Shown here piece by piece: positions 6,847 to 14,400 of a DNA stretch of 14,804 bases. The position numbers and the translations under genes were made by a program. This DNA comes from an uncultured Ruminococcus sp. (GTDB lineage Bacteria > Bacillota > Clostridia > Oscillospirales > Ruminococcaceae). Numbering within the stretch: position 1 is the first letter of the stretch; every line of letters begins with the position of its first letter. The stretch is from the NCBI GenBank assembly GCA_937902395.1, contig CALGTV010000018.1, forward strand, positions 1 through 14,804. The letters are read 5' to 3'. A model generated the notes under the pieces. The model saw only the letters and a program-made list of their open reading frames with translations. It ran no database searches and was not told where the DNA came from.

Positions 6847-7443
6847 TTATTTATTTGAACCCTCAATAAAATATGAAGCTTCCATATCTGCAACATGTAG
6901 AGCAAATGCAAGAGGGTACATTTCCAGAGCCTTGCCGATAGTATTTTTATCTTCAATGCCTGAAAATCCCATATGCCAGCGGATTGCGCAGGCTTCGTCA
7001 CGTGTAAGTCTTCCCTCTCCGTAGAGATAACCTGAGATGATATACACGGATTTTTCTCCGTGTCCGTAGGGGAGAGTGTCGTTTATAGCGTAAAATGGCA
7101 CCTGTTCCCACTTTCCTGTTGCCTCGTTCTTCTTGTTGCGCATTTCTGTTGTGTAGAAATTAATCTTGCACAAATCGTGGAGCAGGGCAACAATGGCTAT
7201 ACTCTCATCAGAGAAGTCCATGCCGTACTTTTCCTTTACTCTTGGACGTGAAAGGTAGTCTTTGAGGCAATGGTAGACATTTACGCTGTGCTCAACAAGT
7301 CCGCCCTCGTAAGAACCGTGATAGCGCGTACTGCTGGGAGCAGTGAAAAAGTCCGATTTTTTCAGGTATTCCAGCAGCTTATCGGCTCCCTGACGTTTTA
7401 TGTTTTCTGTATATATCTGAATAAATTCCTCTTTAGCAGTCAT
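6847..7443 (-). CDS. HD-domain metal-dependent hydrolase
   Basis: About 198 residues from the preferred start. Numbering from the upstream ATG at 7458, the HD-type metal ligands are visible as His57 (GGLVEHSVNVY), His94-Asp95 (ALLHDLCK) and Asp191 (ALHVADMEA). Extra histidines at 133 (YGHGEK) and 162 (IRWHMGF) may add to the site. HD proteins of this size are phosphohydrolases acting on nucleotides or related phosphates, but the substrate cannot be told here. The first ATG (7456-7458) overlaps the ribosome site, while the ATG at 7441-7443 is eight bases behind GGGAG, so the shorter start is chosen. The gene is first in a two-gene operon with the GH13 enzyme, under a near-consensus promoter. 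Nothing in the sequence links HD chemistry to glucan metabolism. Confidence 0.88.
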   Translation of the reverse strand: MTAKEEFIQIYTENIKRQGADKLLEYLKKSDFFTAPSSTRYHGSYEGGLVEHSVNVYHCLKDYLSRPRVKEKYGMDFSDESIAIVALLHDLCKINFYTTEMRNKKNEATGKWEQVPFYAINDTLPYGHGEKSVYIISGYLYGEGRLTRDEACAIRWHMGFSGIEDKNTIGKALEMYPLAFALHVADMEASYFIEGSNK

Positions 7444-7451
7444 ATTGAATA

Positions 7452-7456
7452 CTCCC
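7452..7456 (-). promoter_or_regulatory. Ribosome binding site deciding the HD gene start
   Basis: GGGAG on the minus strand, eight bases before ATG at 7441-7443. The competing ATG at 7456-7458 shares a base with it and has no site of its own upstream, so it is unlikely to be used. Confidence 0.65.
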
Positions 7457-7479
7457 ATATGATTTTAATATACAAAATT

Positions 7480-7508
7480 ATTATACCACATCTCAAAGAA
7501 AATTTCAA
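7480..7508 (-). promoter_or_regulatory. Near-consensus sigma-A promoter for the HD-GH13 operon
   Basis: TTGAAA, a 17-base spacer, then TATAAT on the minus strand. Predicted transcription starts near 7473, about 30 bases before the preferred HD start codon. The -10 is perfect and the -35 matches four of six positions, so constitutive expression is plausible. Confidence 0.8.
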
Positions 7509-7604
7509 GGGAAATTGACCGATTTGTCATATAAATTTTTCTGTTGATTTTGTGCGTTTTAACGATACTTAGTTTTTAGTTATCAGCCTTTAGCATATAA
7601 AAAA

Positions 7605-7653
7605 AGCCAATTCTATGCACGGGCGCACAGGAATGCGCCCCTACGAATTGGCT
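7605..7653 (-). terminator. Composite terminator with a nested GC-rich palindrome in its loop
   Basis: The outer stem is nine base pairs (AGCCAATTC with GAATTGGCT) and on the minus strand runs into seven T, a classic terminator for the hydrolase-tex-GIY-YIG operon. Its 31-base loop holds a second hairpin, GGGCGCA with TGCGCCC (7621-7627 and 7634-7640). On the minus strand this reads GTAGGGGCGCA...TGCGCCCGTG, the same layout as the palindrome at 7675-7693. The inner unit looks like a small element sitting inside the terminator loop. Confidence 0.8.
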
Positions 7654-7674
7654 ATTTTACGTTATTTTGTATAG

Positions 7675-7693
7675 GGGCGGATATTATCCGCCC
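7675..7693. repeat. Perfect GC-rich palindrome overlapping the GIY-YIG stop codon
   Basis: GGGCGGAT, a three-base loop ATT, then ATCCGCCC. With its flanks it reads TAGGGGCGGAT...ATCCGCCCGC on the plus strand, matching the nested palindrome at 7621-7640 in the opposite orientation. Its centre contains the TAA stop (7684-7686) of the upstream gene, and one arm encodes that protein's final Gly-Gly. Confidence 0.6.
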
Positions 7694-8007
7694 GCAATTT
7701 CGTGATGAAATTCTTTTGATACTCTTTTTCCCTCACAAAAATCAGAGAGGGAGATTTCATTATTTATCAGTCGAATTTTATCTTCACGGCGCAGCTTTTT
7801 TATCGCACATTCAAGCTTTGAAGCCGTACTTCTGCCGTTACAGCTCCACACAGCCATAATTTCCTCTGGGGGATTTGCTCTGGTGAATTTTGCTCCCTTT
7901 GGACTTCCCGAATGTTCTGCAAACCGCCGTTCCATATCCGTGGTAATCCCTGTGTAGAGCCGTCCGCCGCGGCATTTTATGATATATACAAAGTATTCTT
8001 TGCTCAC
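7684..8007 (-). CDS. GIY-YIG nuclease superfamily protein (UPF0213/YhbQ type)
   Basis: A 107-residue protein made of a single GIY-YIG domain. The split signature appears as VYI (7-9) and YTG (18-20). The helix Arg follows in MERRFAEH (25-32), and the metal-binding Glu is Glu66 in SKLECAIKKL. This fits the short stand-alone family (UPF0213, YhbQ/YazA), some members of which have nuclease activity on structured DNA. The start codon is GTG inside GTGA, overlapping the tex stop by four bases. Only a weak ribosome site is visible, so translation is probably coupled to tex. The last residues, IAGG, and the stop fall within the palindrome at 7675-7693, so the natural C-terminus may have been altered by that element. 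Confidence 0.9.
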   Translation of the reverse strand: MSKEYFVYIIKCRGGRLYTGITTDMERRFAEHSGSPKGAKFTRANPPEEIMAVWSCNGRSTASKLECAIKKLRREDKIRLINNEISLSDFCEGKRVSKEFHHEIAGG

Positions 8008-10277
8008 TTCTGCTTGATTCTGAATGCGCTGTTGCTTATTTTTGAAGCGTCAAAGCCCTTTTTCTCGCGCTTTTCACGGCGTGGCTTATTCTGCTTCTTC
8101 TGTTCCTTTTTCTGCTGTTCTTTCTTTTCAGCTTCATCGTCAAGGCGCATAGTCAGCGCGATTCTGTTACGCTTTACATCAACTTCAAGTACGCGTACCT
8201 TTACGATTTCGCCTACCTTTACGGCTTCGAGAGGATGCTTGATGTATCTGCTGCAAATCTGTGAGATGTGTACAAGTCCGTCCTCGTGTACGCCGATATC
8301 TACAAATGCGCCGAAATCAATGATGTTGCGGACAGTTCCCACAAGTTCCATACCGGGCTTTAAGTCCTTGATTTCCATAACATCGCCGCTTCTGAGAAGT
8401 GGAGGAGGAAGCTCATCACGGAGGTCACGTCCCGGCTTTTTAAGCTCTCCGATAATATCTGTGAGAGTTGGAACGCCGATTCCAAGCTTTTCGCTTACGC
8501 TGTCAATATTTACTGTATCAGATACGGATATACCGCCGCCTGCAACGTCTGCAAGAGTAAATCCGCTTTCCTTTATGAGAGCCTCAGCAGCTTTGTAGCT
8601 TTCGGGATGAACTGCGGTATTATCAAGAGGATTCTTTCCGTCGCGGACGCGGAGGAAGCCTGCACACTGCTCAAATGCCTTTTTACCCAGCTTCGGAACT
8701 TTCATAAGCTCCTTTCTGTCGGTGAACATGCCGTTTTCCTCGCGGTATGCAACGATATTCTTTGCAACTGCGGAATTTATTCCTGCGATGTATGAAAGAA
8801 GTGAATGTGATGCTGTATTCAGGTCAACACCTACAGAGTTTACACAATCCTCAACAACTCCCGAAAGAGCGTCGTTCATACGCGCCTGAGGCATATCGTG
8901 CTGATACTGTCCTACGCCGATAGCCTTTGGCTCAATTTTTACAAGCTCTGCAAGGGGGTCCTGCAAACGTCTTGCGATAGATACGGCACTTCTGAGAGAT
9001 ACGTCATAATCAGGGAATTCCTCAGCCGCAAGCTTTGATGCGGAATATACGGAAGCGCCTGCCTCGCTTACTACGATATAGCTGACTTTCTGCGGAATTT
9101 CGCTGATAACCTCAGCGGCAAACTGCTCTGTTTCACGGGAGGCTGTACCGTTTCCGATTGAAATTGTTGTTACGTTGTGCTTTTCAATAAGCTCCTTGAT
9201 AATCTTCTTTGAAAGGGCAATATTTGTCTTGGGGCCCGGTGTGCAGTATACAACATTTGTATCAAGCACCTTGCCTGTAGCGTCGATTACAGCAACCTTA
9301 CAGCCTGTACGATATCCGGGGTCAAGTCCGAGGATAACGCTGTTTTTGAGTGGCGGCTGGAGAAGAAGCTGACGGAGATTTGAAGCGAATACCTTGATAG
9401 ATTCCTCTGCGGCATTTGCAGTCATCTCAGAGCGTATCTCACGCTCGATAGAGGGGAATATAAGGCGCTTGTAGCCGTCCTCTGCGGCGGCACGTACAAG
9501 CTCTCCGCAGGCGTTGTTTGCCTTGATGTACTTGCTGAAAATTATATCTGTTGCAACGGATTCATCAAGGACGATAGATACCTTTAAGAATCCCTCTTTT
9601 TCGCCTCTGTCAAGGGCAAGTACGCGGTGATTTGCTACGCTTGAAACAGCTTCGGAGTATTCGTAATAATTTGTGTAAACGCTTTCAGCCTCGGGGTCAG
9701 ATGCCTTTGAGGTGATTGTTCCCTTGTCATTTGCGGCTGAACGGAGCTTTTTACGGAGCTCTGCATCATCGGAGATATCCTCGGCGATAATGTCCATTGC
9801 GCCCTGAATTGCGGCGGAAACGTCTGCAACTTCCTTTTCCTCGTTTACAAAAGCAGCAGCCTCAGCCTCGGGGTCTGTGGAATTCTCTTGCGCCATGATG
9901 ATAACTGCAAGGGGTTCAAGTCCCTTTTCGCGTGCGATGCTTGCTCTTGTACGTCTCTTGGGCTTGAATGGACGGTAGATATCCTCAACCTCTACGAGAG
10001 TAACTGCGGCAGCGATAGCGTTTTCGATTTCGTCTGTCATTTTCTCCTGCTCTGTAATTGCTGTGCGGACTTCCTCCTTGCGCTTTTCAAGGTTGCGGAG
10101 ATAGGTAAGTCTGTCGGAAAGCTCACGGAGAATCTGGTCGTCCAGAGAGCCTGTAACTTCCTTTCTGTATCGTGCGATAAATGGGATTGTTGCACCCTCG
10201 TCAATGAGATTTACGGTATTGTCAACCTGCTCCTGACGGAGTGAAAATTCCTGTGCTAAAGTTTTATTGATATCCAT
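8004..10277 (-). CDS. tex: Tex family RNA-binding transcription accessory protein
   Basis: A 757-residue protein with the full Tex order. An N-terminal helical domain contains EGATIPFIARYRKEVTGSLD (27-46), then a YqgF/RNase H-like fold begins GLDPGYRTGCKVAV (317-330). Helix-hairpin-helix segments follow at about 485-560 (VDLNTASHSLLSYIAGI; KVPKLGKKAFEQCAGFLRV). An S1 RNA-binding domain lies at about 643-712 (ELVGTVRNIIDFGAFVDIGV, then EDGLVHISQI). A Lys/Glu-rich tail fills 713-757. Tex proteins bind nucleic acid and are related to eukaryotic Spt6. Length and domains are complete. Its ribosome site (AAGGA, eight bases before ATG) lies inside the last codons of the upstream hydrolase, five bases away, so the genes form one operon. 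The downstream GIY-YIG gene overlaps its stop. Confidence 0.97.
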   Translation of the reverse strand: MDINKTLAQEFSLRQEQVDNTVNLIDEGATIPFIARYRKEVTGSLDDQILRELSDRLTYLRNLEKRKEEVRTAITEQEKMTDEIENAIAAAVTLVEVEDIYRPFKPKRRTRASIAREKGLEPLAVIIMAQENSTDPEAEAAAFVNEEKEVADVSAAIQGAMDIIAEDISDDAELRKKLRSAANDKGTITSKASDPEAESVYTNYYEYSEAVSSVANHRVLALDRGEKEGFLKVSIVLDESVATDIIFSKYIKANNACGELVRAAAEDGYKRLIFPSIEREIRSEMTANAAEESIKVFASNLRQLLLQPPLKNSVILGLDPGYRTGCKVAVIDATGKVLDTNVVYCTPGPKTNIALSKKIIKELIEKHNVTTISIGNGTASRETEQFAAEVISEIPQKVSYIVVSEAGASVYSASKLAAEEFPDYDVSLRSAVSIARRLQDPLAELVKIEPKAIGVGQYQHDMPQARMNDALSGVVEDCVNSVGVDLNTASHSLLSYIAGINSAVAKNIVAYREENGMFTDRKELMKVPKLGKKAFEQCAGFLRVRDGKNPLDNTAVHPESYKAAEALIKESGFTLADVAGGGISVSDTVNIDSVSEKLGIGVPTLTDIIGELKKPGRDLRDELPPPLLRSGDVMEIKDLKPGMELVGTVRNIIDFGAFVDIGVHEDGLVHISQICSRYIKHPLEAVKVGEIVKVRVLEVDVKRNRIALTMRLDDEAEKKEQQKKEQKKQNKPRREKREKKGFDASKISNSAFRIKQK

Positions 10278-10282
10278 TTGAT

Positions 10283-11233
10283 TTATCCTTCCTTAATCTG
10301 ATTTATTCTGTCTACCCATGAAAACAGGGTTTTTGCGATATCCCTGTAAACAACGATATTATTCTTTTCGTTGAGTATCTCATGGCGCATATTGTCAAAA
10401 AGACGGTGAGAGATACTTTCATAGCCTCTTTTGCGGAGCTTTTCCACTGCCTTGAAAAATCTTTTTTCCGAGAGCATAACAGGGTCTTTTTTGCCTGATA
10501 TGAAGCGAATCGGCAGCTGCGGAGATTTAACTTCCCAGCCTCTTTTGCTGTATGCTTCTTTTAAAAGATACAGCAGGGATTCATATCCGCTGAATGTGTA
10601 TATAAAGTTGGAGAGGGGATTTGCATTAAATTCCTCAACAACTTCCTTTTTACTGCTTATCCATGAATGTGGAACACTGCCGAAGCCTCTGTTAAACAGC
10701 TTTTCTGCCGCTTCCTCAACCTTGTTGAGACGCTCGCGGTTTTTTTCTGCTCTTGAAACTGCGGCGCATATAGCGCGCACAGGAGCTGAAAATCGGCTGT
10801 ATGTGGGTGAGCCGAGAATAATAAGTCCATTTATGCAGTCGTCGTGTTCTTTCAGAAAGCATCTTGCTCCGAGAGAGCCCATGCTGTGAGCCGCCATAAA
10901 GCACGGTATATCGGGAAATGCGGCATGTATAACGGTATTTAGCTGTGCGATATCGGCAACAAAGCCCTTTCCGCCGTCCTCATACATATATCCGATGTCG
11001 TCAGGCTGGGCGATGCTCTGTCCGTGTCCTCTGCTGTCGTGTATAACGGAGGCGAAGCCCTGTTCAGCGAGGTAGTCCATGAAATCGAAATATCTTTCTT
11101 TGTATTCGTTCATGCCGTGGACAATCTGGACTACACCGAAAATTTCTCCTGTGGGGACTGCGGCAACAGCTGATATGCCGAGACCGTCAAAATCCGAAGT
11201 GAAATTCAATTCCTTTAATTCTGCGTTTATCAT
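10283..11233 (-). CDS. Alpha/beta hydrolase, monoacylglycerol lipase / lysophospholipase-like
   Basis: A 316-residue serine hydrolase of the lysophospholipase L2/monoglyceride lipase type. The core fold begins VVQIVHGMNEYKERY (34-48, oxyanion region), then HDSRGHGQS (65-73). The nucleophile elbow AHSMGS (115-120) gives Ser117. Asp250 in SGKKDPV and His284 in NMRHEIL complete the triad. There is no signal peptide, so it is probably cytoplasmic and acts on short acyl or glycerolipid esters; the substrate is unknown. ATG has AGGTGA about six bases upstream. It is first in an operon with tex and the GIY-YIG gene and has a good promoter at 11299-11327. An esterase role cannot be separated from a lipase role by sequence. 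Confidence 0.92.
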   Translation of the reverse strand: MINAELKELNFTSDFDGLGISAVAAVPTGEIFGVVQIVHGMNEYKERYFDFMDYLAEQGFASVIHDSRGHGQSIAQPDDIGYMYEDGGKGFVADIAQLNTVIHAAFPDIPCFMAAHSMGSLGARCFLKEHDDCINGLIILGSPTYSRFSAPVRAICAAVSRAEKNRERLNKVEEAAEKLFNRGFGSVPHSWISSKKEVVEEFNANPLSNFIYTFSGYESLLYLLKEAYSKRGWEVKSPQLPIRFISGKKDPVMLSEKRFFKAVEKLRKRGYESISHRLFDNMRHEILNEKNNIVVYRDIAKTLFSWVDRINQIKEG

Positions 11234-11298
11234 AAATTCACCTATAGCGAAATTGTTTACGAGAATAACAAAATATTCCCATTGATGTATACCTTTCT

Positions 11299-11327
11299 AT
11301 TTTAACATATTATTTTATAAATTGCAA
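11299..11327 (-). promoter_or_regulatory. Extended -10 sigma-A promoter for the hydrolase-tex operon
   Basis: TTGCAA, a 17-base spacer ending in TGT, then TAAAAT on the minus strand. The TG one base before the -10 makes it an extended -10 promoter. It gives a leader of about 60 bases before the hydrolase ATG. Confidence 0.75.
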
Positions 11328-11383
11328 GTTTTTGGAATGAATATTTTAATGCAAAAACAATTTTATATAAAAATATGTCGGAT

Positions 11384-11415
11384 TTAAGATTATTTTAAGA
11401 CATTTGCTATATAAT
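11384..11415 (+). promoter_or_regulatory. Promoter candidate for the dockerin protein, with upstream direct repeats
   Basis: A strong -10 region, TGCTATATAAT (11405-11415), lies about 58 bases before the start codon. The best -35 is weak (TTAAGA at 11384-11389, 18 bases from TATATA), which suggests an extended -10 or activator-dependent promoter. TTTAAGA occurs twice just upstream (11383-11389 and 11394-11400), spaced one helical turn apart. Confidence 0.45.
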
Positions 11416-11473
11416 TACAATCATAAAGAGAGATATAGTATAGGACTACCCAAATTTAAAAGGAGTTTTTATT

Positions 11474-14400
11474 ATGAAGAAGAAAAATTTATTGTCAGGT
11501 CTCTCATCGGCAGTTCTCGCTGCATCACTTTCACTTACAGCTGTATCTGCACAGGCGGCTGATGCAGTCCTTTACGGTGACGCTAACTGCGACGGAAAGG
11601 TTACAATTGCCGACGCAACAGCAATCCTTCAGGCTTTAGGAAATCCCGATAAATACGGCCTTTCTGAGGAGGGTGCTGCAAATGCCGATGTTTCCAACAG
11701 CGGTGACGGTATCACAACTGCTGACGCTATCGCTATTAAGAGATATGATGCAAAGCTGATTGACAAGCTTCCTGAATCATGGCAGGAGGGACAGGGTACA
11801 ACTGACCCCGTTACAGCTAAGACAATGATACATCTCAACGGCGAATCTGCAACGGTTGAGGGCGATTATGCCGAGGTAAACGGCGGTGTTATTACTATAA
11901 GCCATTCAGGTGAATTCTGGATTGACGGTACTCTCACCGACGGTCAGATTAACGTGAATATCGCTGATGAGGTTGCTGACGCTGAAACTGTCAAGATATT
12001 CCTCAATGGCGCGAATATCACAGGCAAGAGCGCTCCTGCAATTCTTGTTACAAATGCCGAAAATACTTCAATCAATATCGCTGACGGCACAGAAAATACA
12101 ATTTCCGACGGTGATACTGCCTACGCTGGCGATTGGCTTGGTGCGGCTGTAATCGAGGCTAAGGACGATATCACATTCAAGGGCGGCGAAAAGGGCACAG
12201 GCGTGCTTACAATCACTGCAAATACACAGAATGCCCTTGTCTGCAACAATGACATCAAGTTCACAGGCGGTACTGTGAATATCGATACTCTCAATGATAC
12301 AGATAAGACTAACGCTGTAAACGGCAAAAAGTCCGTAACTGTAAAGGATACGGCTGTTCTCAACATCGACGCTGAGGGCGACGGTCTGAAATCCTCAAAG
12401 GGTGATGTTGCCATTGAGGGCGGTACAGTGACAATCAAGGCCGGAAATGACGCTGTACAGGCTGAAACTACTATTGATATCTCAGGCGGTACTGTTACAG
12501 CAGGCGGTGACAGAGGTCTTACTGCTGTTGGCGGCTTGAATATCACAGGTGGTAAGGTTGCCGCTACTGCTACGGATAATCAGGTTGATACAACGCTTAT
12601 GACAGGCACAACACAGGGTACGCTTATTTTCAATTGTGTTGATGATACTTCAAATACTGACGGCTGTTGGAAAAAGGCTAATTCCTTCGGCGGATTTGAG
12701 TTTACAAAGAAGTATAAATACGTTCTGCTCAGCTCTCCCGACTATGCAAAGGGCAAGGAAATTATGTTCTCAAATGCAGTGAATGCATCTGCTGTTCAGC
12801 ACAGCGGAAACAGCTTTAAATTTGCTGTTGCAGATGTTATCAATACATTCAGCGAGGTTAATCCTGCGGCGGCAGTTCCTCCGTCGGTCAATGCTACACC
12901 TGCCGAAGGCTACACAGTAACTCTCAGCGGCGCTTCAATTCTCTCGGACGCTCCTGCTGATACAGCTTCATCGGCTGACGGAAAGCTTACAATAACTCAG
13001 CCGGGCACATTCGCTGTATCAGGTGCAGCTAAGGACGTTCAGATTTACATTGACGTTGACAAGACGGCATACCCCGAGGGCATTGTTCAGCTTGACTTTA
13101 TGGGAGCTGATATTTCAAACAGCAAAACTGCTCCGATTTATGTCAATTCTATTGGCGACGAGGTGCAGATAGTTGCAAAGGCTGGCACTGAAAATATAAT
13201 CTCTGACGGTACTGCACATACCGAAAGCTATACGAACAGTGACGGCGAAACCGTTACCGTTGAGGGTGCTATCTTCTCAAAAGATGACCTTAAAATCAAA
13301 GGCTCAGGCACTCTCACGGTCAATGGAAATGTTTCAGACGCTATCGTCTGCAAGAACGATTTGAAAATCTATAACGGTACAATTACAGTTAATGCCGTTG
13401 ACGACGGTCTGAGGGGCAAGGACAGCGTAACTGTGGGAAATGCCGCAGATACAGACTTTTCTGCTCTCAAACTCACTGTGAATACAACTCAGGGTGACGG
13501 TATCAAGTCCACGGGCACTGACGCTTCAACAGCTGATAAGGCTTACGGAAACGTTACAATCAACGGTGGTACTCTTGATATTAACTCCCACGCTGACGGC
13601 ATACAGGGTGAGCAGAGCGTTGTTATAAACGGCGGTACTATTGACATTTACACCTACGAGGGAGCAGGCTTCTCGGGCACTGTTTCAGGCAATACAGGAG
13701 GCTGGGGAAGAAGTTCTTCTACAGCATCTCCCGATGTTTCCGCAAAGGGCATAAAAGCGGTAGGTCTTTACGATTCCGCAGGCACTACATGGCAGAGCGT
13801 GGGGGATATCACAATTAACGGCGGTATGATTACCGTTGATTCCTCAGATGACGCTATCCACTGCGGCGGAAGTATGAACCTTTTAGGCGGTGTTATGAAG
13901 CTTGCTACAGCTGATGACGGTGTACATTCTGACCACAATGTAACAATCGGACAGGGTACAGCCAATACCTTTGACGATGTTCAGATTATCGTATCAAAGG
14001 GATATGAGGGCATTGAGGGACTGAATATCACCATGAACAGCGGAACTGTTATCTGCAATACTACCGATGACGGATTCAATGCGGCTGGCGGTGCTGACGG
14101 CTCAGGCTCAGGAAATAACATGGGCTGGAGACCGGGAAATATGGGCGGAGGAACAAGCGGCGGCAGCTATTCCCTTAATCTCAAAGGCGGCTTTGCCCTT
14201 GTGAATGTAGCTGACGGCGACCACGACGGCTTTGATTCCAACGGCTCATTGACAATTTCAGGCGGATATTGCGTAACAAACGGCAATGAGGCATTTGACT
14301 GTGACGGCACAAAGAGCTGTACAGGGGGCGTATGGATTGAAAATACAGGCTCAGGCGGCATGGGCGGCGGCTTTGGCGGTATGGGAGGCGGAAGCCTTAC

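Noticed and set aside
7912..8598. Plus-strand ORF of 228 residues opposite tex and the GIY-YIG gene
   Set aside because: Its Ser/Phe-rich low-complexity translation is typical of an antisense frame, and it crosses two solid minus-strand genes.
11262..11278. GAATA...TATTC inverted repeat in the hydrolase leader
   Set aside because: Five-base AT-rich arms are expected by chance in this composition.
12121..12546. Minus-strand ORF of 141 residues within the dockerin gene
   Set aside because: Its Pro/Ser/Val-rich translation mirrors the Gly/Thr-rich repeat coding on the plus strand.
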